Shown here in pieces: positions 1 through 11,180 of a stretch of DNA of 64,000 bases. The translations under genes and the position numbers were made by a program. This DNA is from Asterias rubens. Taxonomy: Eukaryota; Echinodermata; Asteroidea; Forcipulatida; Asteriidae. Within the stretch, counting starts at the first letter, position 1; every line of letters starts with the position of its first letter. The notes below the pieces were generated by a model. That model saw nothing but the letters and a program-made list of their open reading frames with translations, was not told where the DNA came from and made no database searches. The DNA is taken from positions 8,113,526-8,177,525 of the forward strand of contig NC_047083.1 in assembly GCF_902459465.1 (NCBI RefSeq), given 5' to 3'.

Positions 1-3000
1 CTTCAAAGATGTTCACCCCAAGTTCCCAGAGGGAGGGAAAATGTCTCAGTACCTTGAAAACATGGAGATCGGAGACTCAATTGATGTCCGTGGCCCAAGC
101 GGGCTCTTAGTTTATGACGGATGTGGTAAGTGTATAAAAGAATGTTAATAAATAGCCAAGACAGATTCGCTAATCCTATTGGTCGAGAGCGCATCACGTG
201 GGGGTGTTTAAACAGTTGATAAAGACACAGCTGAAGCTGTTGGGCGCGCAAGCTCATGTACACCAATTTAAATTACGCGGAACCCAATGCGTAAAATGTG
301 TGTACACGCGCATACACACCGACCAACGCGCAAAAATCTTTTTTACAAAAGTTTTTTAAAATTCGCAAACGAAATTTTCTATACATGTGGAATTATTTCG
401 CTTTTTAACATAAGGGCATTTATGAATGGGAATAAAAGAGTAGCGGCTTGGTGCTTTATCACACGGCCACGACCCTGCCAGTTTAAACGGCCGTTTAAGA
501 ACTCGTTGCCTACACTTTTATTCCCTTATTCGTTATCGAGAGCAAGAGAGAGCACATTAAAGGCACTAGACACCTTTGGTAATATTGTCAAAGACCAGTT
601 CTTACTTGGTGTATCCCGACAAATTGTTCTGCTATAGTTAGCATGAAAATTTGCTTTATACAGGTAGTGTTAAGCAGCTCCCAGACCCTTGAATGTGGAT
701 TGGGTTTTAGTCTTACTGAACAGTTTTCTGCAAAAATGAGCAGGATACCGGTCACAATTTTTCCTTGTGACACGGTAGTTTGGCTGGTAAACTTATTCTG
801 GTATGCATAATTTTGTTGTGCTTAGCTACGTTTTGTGCTTAAGCAGCTCTATGAAATTAGGCCCTGGTCACAGTGCTAGGCACTCTAGAATGTTCCGTGA
901 TTGTAATACCCAAAGCCATATCGACTCAAACTGTTTGGCATCAGTGCTTTACAAATACTTTGCTGGTGTTTTTGTTGTTCTTCTTTCTATGAAATGGTAT
1001 TTTTTATATATTAACACTCCTTGTATATTTGTTGTTGAAATTGCCATTAAGCGTGTCTTTTGTATTATTGTATTTTTTTTTTAAATGTGCATGTCGGATG
1101 TCTTTCATTGTAATGTATACAATTTTAAACTACAGATTGTGTTTTTTCCTCAAAGCCATGTTCTTGTGCATTATGTCTATTTATCTTTTTATCATGAATT
1201 GTAGCATCAAGATATCCACATGATGCTTTCTGATTGTAATTTAGTTTACTTTTTCATATCTGTCTGGGTGCTATCTTTTAAACTGTTTTTTTTTGTGTTC
1301 ATGTTTTCTTTATAATGTGTTATCATCGTACATAAATTTTACTTGTTTTCTTTATAATTGTTATTATGGTATTATTTTATAACTTGTATAACCTGTATCC
1401 CCTCCAAAAATCCAAACGTTTTATGACATTCGATTTGAGCTTTTGCTGCTCCACTAGCTTGGCTTAATGCCGAATCACACTGCAGCGATAGCGAAAACAA
1501 TAATGATCACGACGCAAAGAGAACGCATTCTAATTGGTTGAATTGCTCCACGCAGAATACGCACATGCTCATTCAACCAATGGAATGCGTTTTCTTTGCG
1601 CCGTTATCATTATCGTTCTTGCTATCGCTACAGTGGGACCGGGCCTTTTAACCTTTCATTTAACACTAATCTGTTTGTCGTACAGGCCAGTTCAGCATCA
1701 AAGCAGACAAGAAGTCTGAGGCTGTGAAGACGCATGCCAAAAATATTGGAATGATCGCTGGTGGTACAGGTATGGAGGAAGAAAAAGGATTTTATTTTTA
1801 TTTTTATTTTTTTGCCCTGTTAATTGGGCCATATTTAAGTTGCATCAGTGAACAGGCCTCAGAATAACACGTGGCATGTCGTGGCCTAACGTTTAAGATC
1901 ACCTGATTCTAGCTCAGGTGTTGCTGATCAGCAGAGTGTTGGTTTGAGTCTCGACCATGACACTTGTGTCTTGCCGACCTGAAGCAAGACACTTAATCAT
2001 GATTTCTTCGTAAAGTTGGGAGGTAGTGCTTTCTGCTCTACCAGCCAGGCTTCTGTTGGATGATACCCAAGCCTATATCCATATGGACTGTAAAGGGGTA
2101 ACCCTGTTTCAGCCCCAGGAGTAGGTAGCAACGGCCCCTGGAAAAATAGTTGACTTAAAGCCCACACCCTGAATTGGCCTTCATGCCTCGTGTGTCTGGC
2201 GACCTGCAAACAATTTAAATAAATACATTAAAACCCACAGCTATTGTCGTCGTGCCATGTGCTTTTTCTGTTGTCATGGTTGTCCTGTTTAAAATCTGAT
2301 AATTTTTGCACTGAAACGGCGATTGAAGCTTTTGATTTTCCTTTTGATGTTCGTAAACCAAGAACGTATTATGGTATTACCGCAAACTTCTCTTAGTTTT
2401 ACTTCGACCATACAAAGTTTCATATCCTACTAATCTTTACTATGTCTTTAATATTCCAGGCATCACTCCAATGCTGCAGCTGGTCAGGCAAGTCTTGAAG
2501 GACCCCGCTGACAAATGTAACGTGTGGCTTTTGTTTGCAAACCAGGTAGGCGGAGCTAGAGTTTTTTCTTATGCGAGGGTTTGATCAGGCCTCTGTCTAA
2601 AACCATAATCCATATTTGTTGTTTTAGTGACCTCTATATAAACAAAGTACAAACAATTGGTTAGAAGCCTACTATTAGCTTTCGATGGTTTGAAGCATTT
2701 TGAGAAACATTTCACATTTCACGACATGTGATTATTTTCAAATATATCCATTTTTATCTGTATGATCATGTGACAGCCTCTCAACCAACAGGATCACTTG
2801 AACAGTTTGTGTTATCTATGAATTTCTATAATTTGGTCACTTGTGATATAATCACATGACAGTCTCTCAACCAATAAGATTGCTTAAACTGCCTGTGGTA
2901 TTTATGAATGAATAATTTCTTCCCACTACCAAAATGTTAGAAACATTGGGTGACAGTTTCTTTTCATCGGCTGCCCCAAAACTATGAAATGAACTGCCAT

Positions 3001-6000
3001 CTGACATCCAACACTCTCAATCCATTGATATGTTTAAGCGAAAAGTGAAGACTTTTCTTTTTAATCTTGCTTTTATATAATTGTGCTTGTACAATGTATG
3101 TAGGTTTTTAAGTTGAATGTAATTTTTTTATATTTTATATAAAAAATGTTTTTTCTTCTTGTTGTAATGCGCGATCATTTTTGTGGAAGTTGCACAATAT
3201 TTTATTTAATCATCATTTAAAGGCAGTGGATTCTATTGGTAATTGTCAAAGACTAGCATTCACACTTGGGGTATCTCAGTATCTCAACATATGCATAAAA
3301 TAACAAACCTGTGAACATTTGAGCTCAATCGGTCTTTCGAACTTGTGAGATAATAATGAAAGAAACAAACACCTATGCCACACGAAGTTGTGTGCGTTTA
3401 GATGGTTGATTTCGAGACCTCAAGTTCTAAATCTGAGGTCTCAAAATCAAATTCATGGAAAATTACTTGTTTCTCGAAAACTACGTCACTTCCGAGGGAG
3501 CCGTTTCTCACAAGGTTTTATACTATCAACCTCTCCCCATTACTCGTTACCAAGTGTGGTTTTATGCTGACAATTATTTTGAGTAATTACCAATAGTGTC
3601 TACTGCCTTTAAATTACAAGATTTTTTTAATTTATTTTTTACTTCAGACTGAGAAGGATATTCTTCTTCGTCCTGAGCTGGAGGAGATCAGTAAGGAGCA
3701 TGGGGATCGGTTCAAGCTGTGGTACACCCTGGACAGGCCTGATGAAGGTAAGTTAATATGGTCGTTTGTTCTGTCCTCAGTTTTAGTCTGTTGTTTTTGT
3801 GTTGCTGAAGGTTTTGCCTTCAAACATTACATTGAGACAAGTTTTCTTTTATTTTCTAGTGTCTTGATTTTCTTTTCTTTAATTATCGATATGTATTTTT
3901 CCAAAGAGAAAAATGTCTTCTTGAATGGAATTGCTTTGAATGAACTGAATTGAATTGGTTTGAAATGAATTGAACTGAATTATTGAACTGAATTGAAGTG
4001 CTTGAATTGTTTTATCTTGTATTGAAATGAATTTTATTGAATTGCTTTGAAATGAATTGAATTGAATTGACTTCAGTTGACTTGTAATGTATGGAATTGT
4101 ATTGTATTGTATTGACATGATTTGACTTGAAATTACTTGAATTGAATTGTATTGAATTGACATGAATTGACTTTAAATGTATTGAATTTATTTGAATTGA
4201 CTTCGACTGACTTGAATAGACTTGTATTGTATTGAATTGAATTGTATTGCATTGTATTGAATTGCATTGACATGATTTTACTTGAAATTACTTGAATTGA
4301 ATTATATTGCCTTGACTAGAATTGACTTGAATTGAATTGAATTGACATGAACTTAATTGACTTGAATTTAATTGACATTGAATTGACTTGTATTGTATTG
4401 AATTGAATTGAATTAAATTGTATTGTATTGAATTGAATTGAATTGTATTGTATTGAATTGAATTGAATTGTATTGAATTGACTTGACTAGAATTGACTTA
4501 TATTGAATTGACTTGACTTGAATTGACTTGACTTAATTTTGACTTGTATTGTATTGTATTGTATTGTATAGAACTGAATTGAATTGTATTGAATTGACTT
4601 GACTTGAATTTAATTGACTTTAATTGAATTGACTTGTATTGAATTTAAGAATATTGAATTGAAATGAATTGATTTGAATAAGTGCTTTGCTTTAAATAGA
4701 ATTGAATTGAAATTAATTGGTTGGAAACGAATGTCTGATATTTGAGAGATTATTACTCCATTTCTAATTTCATATAGTTCTTATATTTTGTTATGTTTTA
4801 CCCTTTCTTCCATAAACCCTCATATTCCTGAGCAGATTTCAAGTAAATCTTGTTTATTCTTTGTACTTATGTCTTGTTAAATTGTTACCTTCATAGAATA
4901 TGAGTATATGACCTTTCGGTCAAATAGGCTTACATGTATGTCAAACTAAATTTGAATTCATTGCCTTTGCATACATCTTTAATGTTTACAAAACGTCTCG
5001 GTTGTTGAAAAGATGGCTGGTTGGGTCAAAGATTACTGTATAATGACAGTTAATTTTGATTTAATGAAGAAACAATGTTAAAAACATAAATTTATTTGTA
5101 GAATCAAAAATAAGGGTGGGCCAAAACCCCCATATCTTATATTTGTTATCTTAGTTGCTCTTTCTAATAATCAATTCTGTTCCGATAATCGACGACCTTA
5201 TATTCCGAAAAACCGTGATGATTAAAACGCTAGGGTAAGGGTTAGAGTAAGGGTTGGTGTTAGGATTAGGCTTATGGTTAGGCTTAGGCTTAGGGTTAGA
5301 CTTGGGGTAAGTGTTAGTTTTAGGCTTATGGTTGGACTGAAGGTAAGTGTTAGGGTTAGGCTTATGGTTAGACTTGAAGTTAGGGTTAGACTTAGGGTAA
5401 GTGTTAGTTTTAGGCTTATGGTTGGACTGAAGGTAAGTGTTAGGGTTAGGCTTATGGTTAGGCTTAGGGTTAGGGTTAGACTTGGGGTTAAGCCTAGGGT
5501 TAGGCTTATGGTAAGAAAAATACACCAGGGGTGTCAGACAGGGATAGGGGTTTAGACATAAAGGATTGTTGGAACGTACATGTGTTTACCATCATTTCAA
5601 CTGTTCTATAATTGTTATTTGTTTGTGGTTGTGCCGTTGATCTTTACCTGAATTGCTCCTATGAAAACGGTACTTTCAATATTAATTGTCTAATCCTCAT
5701 TTCAATTCAGGTATAATTTCCATACCATTTTTCTAGTACATGTACAGTGTAAGGACAAACTATTTATCATAACTTAATAACAGTATGGGGAGGTCGCAGC
5801 CAGGAAGCCTAGGCTTCTACAGGGTCTGGCAGCTTCAAAAAGAATACATACACATTAAGTTACAATCATATGTTATCTAAATAAATAAATAAGCAATAGG
5901 TATTATATGGTTTTTTTTTATTGAATAATTTAATACAATTATTACCTGACGATTCAATTAATACAATTTAAAAGAAAAACTGTGTGATAATTGTTTGAAC

Positions 6001-6197
6001 TTATTTTTCCTCTATCTCCCAAAGGTTGGGAGTACAGCAGCGGGTTTGTCAATGAAGATATGCTCCGAGATCACATGCCTCCACCCAGCTCAGATACCCT
6101 TGTCTTGATGTGTGGTCCGCCCCCGATGATCAACTACGCCTGCCTACCCAACCTGGAGAAACTGGGCTACACCCCAGAGATGAGGTTTTCTTATTAA
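1..6197 (+). CDS. CYB5R3-like: NADH-cytochrome b5 reductase (CYB5R3-like), 3' five exons
   Basis: FAD/NADH flavoprotein that passes electrons from NADH to cytochrome b5, usually on the ER or outer mitochondrial membrane (family knowledge). Exons seen: 1-125 (open at the window edge), 1686-1769, 2460-2545, 3648-3747, 6025-6197, each bounded by GT/AG with matching phase (1,1,0,1) and ending in TAA. The first exon reads [19 protein letters not shown], then GPSGLLVY; the second ends at the NADH-binding IGMIAGGTG, continued by ITPMLQLVR; the fourth reads [13 protein letters not shown] and [10 protein letters not shown]; the last holds [19 protein letters not shown], the C-terminal NAD-binding CGPPPM motif. 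The match to vertebrate CYB5R3 runs to the C-terminus. The N-terminal FAD half lies upstream of the window. No break is seen, so this looks like a functional gene. The protein ends FSY rather than the vertebrate FVF. Confidence 0.96.
1463..1640. mobile_element. Hairpin MITE in b5 reductase intron
   Basis: Two arms of about 70 bp are inverted copies: the left has GCGATAGCGAAAACAATAAT and GCAAAGAGAACGCATTC, the right their complements with a few mismatches. The arms meet near 1540-1570. No coding capacity. It lies 45 bp upstream of the second exon. Confidence 0.75.
1879..2235 (+). mobile_element. tRNA-derived SINE
   Basis: The head has a Leu-tRNA-like segment (CTCAGGTGTTGCTGATCAGC, then GGTTTGAGTCTCGAC as a B-box-like element), followed by a unique body and an A-rich tail ending AAATAAATACATT. 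The variable-arm sequence is shared with the Leu-tRNA-like array at 35.6-36.1 kb. Intronic. Confidence 0.65.
2763..2910 (+). repeat. Two diverged 60-bp direct repeats
   Basis: 2763-2822 and 2850-2909 share the pattern CATGTGACAGYCTCTCAACC ... TATTTATGAAT at roughly 80% identity. Intronic; no further function seen. Confidence 0.55.
2935..3085 (+). pseudogene. Non-LTR retrotransposon fragment (RT C-terminus)
   Basis: The frame from about 2955 reads [10 protein letters not shown], a stop, [30 protein letters not shown], then a stop. This is the typical C-terminal tail of CR1/L2-type reverse transcriptase ORFs (AAPKLWNxLP ... FKxxLKTxLF). The expected Trp codon is TGA, so the copy is dead. A related minus-strand copy lies at 37447-37956. 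Confidence 0.75.
3221..3608. mobile_element. TTAA-flanked MITE, family A
   Basis: Starts AGGCAGTGGATTCTATTGG and ends in the complement ACCAATAGTGTCTACTGCCT. TTAA is present at 3217-3220 and 3609-3612. Internal landmarks: an ATTTCGAGACCTCA hairpin and GAGGGAGCCGTTTCTCACAA. It has no transposase. TTAA duplication is the hallmark of piggyBac-type insertion (established); assignment to that superfamily is inference. It lies just upstream of a b5 reductase exon. Confidence 0.85.
3890..4720 (+). repeat. Degenerate ATTGA/CTTGA low-complexity tract
   Basis: About 830 bp built from pentamers ATTGA, CTTGA, TTGTA and GTATT in irregular order, with strong strand asymmetry (few C on this strand). It sits in the last b5 reductase intron. 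Open frames here are by-products of the pentamers. Confidence 0.9.
5233..5512 (+). repeat. Degenerate interstitial telomere-like repeat
   Basis: A run of GGTTAGGGTTAGGCTTA-type hexamers, variants of TTAGGG, over about 280 bp. Higher-order blocks of about 110 bp (with GGACTGAAGGTAAGTGTTAG) recur at 5334 and 5424. TTAGGG is the common metazoan telomere repeat. Confidence 0.85.
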
Positions 6198-6319
6198 GAG
6201 TCAAGCTCGAAATCTCAAGCCTGGCCTAAGAGAGTCAGATTTTAAATCATGTCTGAAACACTTCATGGTACATGGTATGTTTCGAGACACTTTGTATCTA
6301 ACTAAATTTAGACACTTAA

Positions 6320-6779
6320 AGTCACCTGGCAGTGGTATTTTTTCAAAATAAAGCTTTTGTCACTAATATATGTGTTTTGATGAGTGGAATGTGAATAAAC
6401 AGTTAACTAAGGTTTTAAAAAATCGGTTATTATGTTATTTACAAATTTAATAGTAGACCCCGACCCGAGAGGGCGTTGTTTTTTCCGGCAATGCCGACCA
6501 GGTGTATTGCTGCTGAATGCAGAAAAACACATTTTGAAATGTACCAACTCACGACTTGGACGTACATGTACTTTGCACGTGTGTTTACTATACGCATTGC
6601 AGGCAAAGTCTGCCTCGATTGACGTCACAAAAGGGGCAGCGGAGTCAGCCCCCCAGCAACTTTATATATTTTTTAAACATATAAATCGTGACAAACAATT
6701 ACAAAAGAAAATTGTTTTATTGTTCGTAAGCATATACTCTTATGTTTGAAAGAAAAAAAATTTATATTTCCAGGTGACT
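6320..6779. mobile_element. TTAA-flanked non-autonomous element
   Basis: Termini AGTCACCTGG and CCAGGTGACT are inverted copies. The left flank is TTAA (6316-6319) and the right flank TTTA (6780-6783), a likely decayed TTAA. It splits a 62-bp tandem repeat unit exactly, so the empty site can be read from neighbouring units. No transposase seen. Confidence 0.65.
6347..6352 (+). terminator. Candidate polyadenylation signal of the b5 reductase gene
   Basis: AATAAA lies about 150 bp after the stop codon. It falls inside the TTAA-flanked insertion at 6320-6779, so the transposon may supply the signal. No cDNA support is available. Confidence 0.45.
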
Positions 6780-7534
6780 TTTAGATCTACATAGAACATA
6801 GTATGTTTCGAGACACTATGTATCTAACCGATTTAGACACTTAAAGATCTACATGGTACATGGTATGTTTCGAGACACTATGTATCTAACCGATTTAGAC
6901 ACTTAAAGATCTACATGGTACATGGTATGTTTCGAGACACTATGTATCTAACCGATTTAGACACTTAAAGATCTACATGGAACATAGTATGTTTCGAGAC
7001 ACTATGTATCTAACCGATTTAGACACTTAAAGATCTACATGGTACATGGTATGTTTCGAGACACTAGTGTTTGACCGATTTTTAGTTTTCAAAGGGCTAT
7101 GAAATTAAACATATTTTGAACGTTTTGTGATAATTACTTGTTATTTTTTCGACCAGCATTTTTTTCGCAAGCAACAGTCGCGTGCCGGTGGCTTATTTTT
7201 TTCTCGTACAGAGCTTCATCTCCAGACCAACAAGATATTCTTATCAAAGTTTCAAGAATTTTTAATTTGTACGCAATGTCATTCATGATTAGTTAGGGGC
7301 TGAAGCTTTCATTTTGTGGTAGGCCTGTGTGGCTGGCCAATCCAGTTGACACCGCGGAGTTCTAACATAGATGTAAAATATAAGGAAGTTTTGGTTGCTA
7401 CTAATATTTTTTTCAGAGGATTCATTGTGTTTATACCGTTATGAGACGCTTTCAGTTTTATTCTTTTTTAAATGATTAATAGTAAACCAGTTACCACACT
7501 GAATAAGTCAAATTTTGGTGAACGAAAAAAGGAT

Positions 7535-7600
7535 TTGAACCCGAATCTCTGGGTTAATGGGCAGGTGCTCTTCCAACTCGGCAACCTTGCCCAATGTTTG
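7535..7600 (-). repeat. tRNA-like SINE head fragment
   Basis: On the minus strand: an A-box-like TTGCCGAGTTGGAAGAGCA and a B-box GGTTCAAATCC about 40 nt apart. No tidy acceptor stem, so this is a SINE head or tRNA pseudogene and not a tRNA gene. Confidence 0.5.
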
Positions 7601-7689
7601 CAGATGTTATCTTTTTTTCAAGGGGAGGGGCAGTCGGAAGTCCTACAACCCTCTGTCAGAGAGTCGTGAACCTCGCCTGGGTTCCCTTT

Positions 7690-7953
7690 GCACCCCTTGT
7701 CATTGCCCTGGTGCCCTTGATATGCTCCAGTAGAAATTTACAACACCCTCAAAGGGTGCCCTTTACCAAGAAGAAACTGCCTCGGTGCCCTTGCCCTTTC
7801 AAAAACGAAGCATACAGGTATTGTAACCCAGTCGTTTTTGAAAGGGCAAGGGCACCAAGGCAGTTTCTTCTTGGTATGTAAAGGGCACCCTAAGAGGGTG
7901 TTGTAAATTTCTACTGGAGCATTTCAAGGGCACCAGGGCAATGACCAAGGGGC
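7690..7953. mobile_element. Long foldback element, about 115-bp arms
   Basis: The left arm (from CACCCCTTGTCATTGCCCTG) and the right arm (ending CAGGGCAATGACCAAGGGG) are near-perfect inverted copies around a centre near 7820. Both contain CTCCAGTAGAAATTTACAAC or its complement. One arm recurs alone, diverged, at about 36935-37045, so this is a repeated family. Confidence 0.85.
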
Positions 7954-8497
7954 GCGTAGGCAATCGTCTTCGTTGCCTCCGTGAAGTATCAGGCCTGATA
8001 GACTTGATGACAAGTCGTTATTCGGTGTATATTTATCTGCCAGTGCAGCTGCCCATTTACAAGCGCCATGCAGTCCAAACACACGTGCCGTTCATGCAAC
8101 AGCCACAGTTCGAGTATATATTCATGCAACGGTCGTAGGTAGCGCGTGGCATGGGTAATAATTGCGATGATTCAGTCGTTGGAATCGAGGCTGTCAAATA
8201 ATAAATGAGTACGCATTAGTCTTATAAATACGAAACACATAAATAACGAGTTAAAAAGCAAGTTGCATCATTTATTTAATTCTATAAAATACTTAAACGA
8301 TTAGGAGCTTCCATGTATCATTTTAAAAGTCATACTCGACTTAATAAATTCATTATGGGAAAGCCCCATTAAAGAAAAACAGATTAAAACATCCTTTTAA
8401 TCTGACAACTAACACCTGTCATCTTCGTGTGTTTCCTTTTCCAAACACTGGACTTCATTGGATCTTGCACAAACCAGTAGGGCTGCTGACTGACTTA

Positions 8498-8919
8498 GGG
8501 TCAATTTCACAAAGAGTTAGGACTAGTCCCAACTTAGAACTAGTCCTAATAAGATATTAACAACTTAAAGGCAGTGGACACTATTGGTAATAACTCAAAA
8601 TAATTATCAGCATAACTCCTTACTTGGTTACAAGCAATGGGGAGAGGTTGACGGTACAAAACATTGTGAGAAATGGCTCCGTCTGAAGTGACATAGTTTT
8701 CGAGAAAGAAGTAGTTTTCCACGAATTCGATTTCGAGACCTCAGATTTAGAATTTGAGGTCTCGAAATCACCCATCTAAACGCACACAACTTCGTGTGAC
8801 AATGGTGTCTTTGACAACTACCGATAGTGTCCAGTGTCTTTAAGGCTAGTCCTAAGTAGGACGAGTAACTTGTCTTACCTCGAGATGAGACTTGTCTTAA
8901 CTCTTTGTGAAATCGACCC
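8498..8919. mobile_element. Palindromic MITE split by a family A TTAA element
   Basis: The outer arms GTCAATTTCACAAAGAGTTA and AACTCTTTGTGAAATCGACC are inverted copies of a family also found at 10696-10834 and 34056-34224. The centre (8569-8839) is a family A TTAA MITE with intact flanking TTAA on both sides, so insertion order is readable: palindromic MITE first, TTAA element second. Confidence 0.85.
8569..8839. mobile_element. TTAA-flanked MITE, family A (short copy)
   Basis: Starts AGGCAGTGGACACTATTGG and ends ATAGTGTCCAGTGTCT, flanked by TTAA at 8565-8568 and 8840-8843. It lacks about 110 bp of the family interior. Inserted inside the MITE at 8498-8919. Confidence 0.85.
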
Positions 8920-9199
8920 CAGGGCAGATTAACTGCTTATCCATTACATTAAGTTTAATAAATCAAGCAATTCAATGTACACACACCAACTGGTGAAAAG
9001 GATGGTTATTTTTTCGTGACAACACTTGGAAAATCTTTACTGGGGCTTTCCCGTGTTTTGCATGTTGTATTTTTTTCGGATATCAAATTTAGAAATGATA
9101 GAAGAATTAAGAGTTTATTTGTTATTGGCTTTCAAAGCATCTGGACTTAGCATGAATTAATGTAAACTTGCATGGTGATGGATACACTGCTATTATATT

Positions 9200-10340
9200 C
9201 CGTGAACAAGAATAAATAAAAGGAAATATTTCTAGGCTTTACATAACATTGTTTGTTTGTCGTTTTGTTTCTCAGTCACTGTTTTTGATTGCCGAGTGGT
9301 CTATTACCTTTGGCTTGGCTTAAAAAAATCCAAATGATAACAAATTATATTAAATTACCTTAATGACAAATTGTGCGACTCCACGAAAAGGAGAACCCTG
9401 TGTTCACAATGTCAACGAAAAAAACACAAAATATTAATGTTGATGGTGGCTTCCTGTATTGACCCCTTGCACGCGCGTCACACGCGGCAACTGATGCACA
9501 ACAGTTACACAACACACGGGACCGACGGCTCATGTCCAATCCGAAGGAAGAAGCATGTTAAGTGTCTTGCTATTAAGGACAGTGTTACGAACCCGAGTAC
9601 AATTCCGAGTTACATTCACTAGTACAATTTAGAGGTATATTTTGTGTGGATCATTGTGTTATTATACATTAAAAACATCTTTCCAATCATATTCACAACA
9701 AACTCTTTGAAGCGCCCAATCTGACGGGACTGGTCCCTTCGTGTTTGAGTTACCTTTTATGTATGTATAGTACTACACTCCCTGTGTGTTAGTTATTGAA
9801 TATTACAGAGTACTTAACTTACTCAACTCCGACCACTATTTGTGTCGTAGGCTACATTAAGGGAATCAATGTGTGGTGAAGAGGTTTTCAACTAGTGGTT
9901 TAAACCCACCGAGGCCTGGTTCTTGATAGTTTATACCTGATACTAATAGTATATTTGTAACTATAACCACTTGCAAAATTCTGGGTATAGCACCTTATGT
10001 CTCTGTTTTCTGACGTCTTCTTTAAAGGCTTACTTTTGGTAAACTACTCCGTAAGTTAATGGACATAAACAAGTATTTCGCGTAGGGCAATTCGAGAGTT
10101 GTTGTATTATAAAACATTGCAATAATTATTGTAAGTTTAAAGAAAGAAGTTTTTCAGCCCAAATTTCTCGAGCATCGGTAGCACAGGATTCACCCTATGC
10201 AACAATGATGTTTTTTATTTCATTTTTTTTCTTGTAACTTCGGAGAGCTTCATGAGTTCAACAGGTTTGTTACATACGCGTATTTTGTCGGGATACGTAC
10301 ACTTCCATAAGGTACATGAGGTCTTTAAAACCAAATGTAT
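9200..10340. other. No gene recognised
   Basis: AT-rich sequence with short open frames of random composition. Nothing beyond scattered single words of the MITE families was recognised. Confidence 0.6.
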
Positions 10341-10353
10341 ACCCTGCCTTTAA

Positions 10354-10839
10354 AGACACTGGATACGTTTGGTAATAGTTGAATACCATTATCCCCACTT
10401 GGTGTATCCCACCAATATATGCATAAAACAACAAACCTGTACAAATTGGAGCTCAATTGGCAAGAGAATAATGAAAGAATAAACACCCTTTTTGCCTTAC
10501 TTCGTGTGTGTTCAGATGCATACTCAGCACTCGTATTTTATTATTTGACTGAGAAATTACCTCTTTCTCAAAAACTATGTTACTTCAGAGGGAGCCGGTC
10601 CTCACAATATTTTATACTATCAACAGCTCTCCATTGCTCGTTACCACTAATAGTTTTATGCTAACATTTATTTTGAGTAGGCACGTAGTGTCCAGCAGCC
10701 GATTTCACGAAACGCTAGGATTGATCCTCTCGAGTTATGACGAGTAAGGTCTGCATGCTATTATACAGTGCAGGGTTGGGACCAATAAGTCCGTTACGTA
10801 AAAGTTAGGAAGAGTTTGGTGAAATCGACGGCAGTGCCT
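10354..10839. mobile_element. TTAA-flanked MITE, family A, carrying a nested MITE
   Basis: Starts AGACACTGGATACGTTTGG after TTAA (10350-10353) and ends TGCCT before TTAA (10840-10843). The last seven bases of the element are split from the rest by a palindromic MITE at about 10696-10834. This nesting is the reverse of 8498-8919. Confidence 0.8.
10696..10834. mobile_element. Palindromic GATTTCAC MITE, nested
   Basis: Left CAGCCGATTTCACGAAACGC and right GTTTGGTGAAATCGACGGCA ends are inverted copies. A possible CAG target duplication lies at the junctions. It sits inside the terminal repeat of the TTAA element around it. Confidence 0.7.
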
Positions 10840-11180
10840 TTAAAATCAGTGGATAAACATGGAGTGTGGCTGTAGCTAATCCCCTAAATATGGTGGTAAA
10901 AATAATGTCAGAAAATGTTGTAGCATTCATGCCAGTTTCCTACGGTCATTTGTGTTTATACAAGAGACTATCGGCGGTAGTTTGCTGCCATTAGGTCAAA
11001 GGTCATGTACATGTAGACCGACGCCATAATTGTGACTTGAAGTTATGGGGAGGGTTCGTCGTTCACAATATGGAGCTCTTTCTTTAACTGCTTGTCTTGC
11101 CCGACAGTGGTAGCTTGTATCTCCATATCCCTTATCTACAAGCAGTAATATCAAAGAAAGCCTGCTGCTTAGAGGAATTA

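Larger units (their letters stand above)
6262..7065 (+). repeat. Tandem 62-bp repeat interrupted by an insertion
   Basis: Units of about 62 bp (CATGGTATGTTTCGAGACAC ... CGATTTAGACACTTAAAGAT). One unit lies at about 6262-6320 in the b5 reductase 3' UTR; about four and a half more run from 6785 to 7065. The gap is explained by the TTAA-flanked element at 6320-6779. Confidence 0.85.

Noticed and set aside
5151..5555. Pro/Asn/Lys-rich and Arg/Val-rich frames
   Set aside because: Products of the TTAGGG-like repeat.
8398..8500. Possible last exon of the TIR-HEPN gene (minus strand, QPYWFVQDPMKSSVW then stop)
   Set aside because: Phase fits and an AATAAA lies about 120 bp further on, but the acceptor lacks a pyrimidine tract and nothing in the peptide is recognisable.
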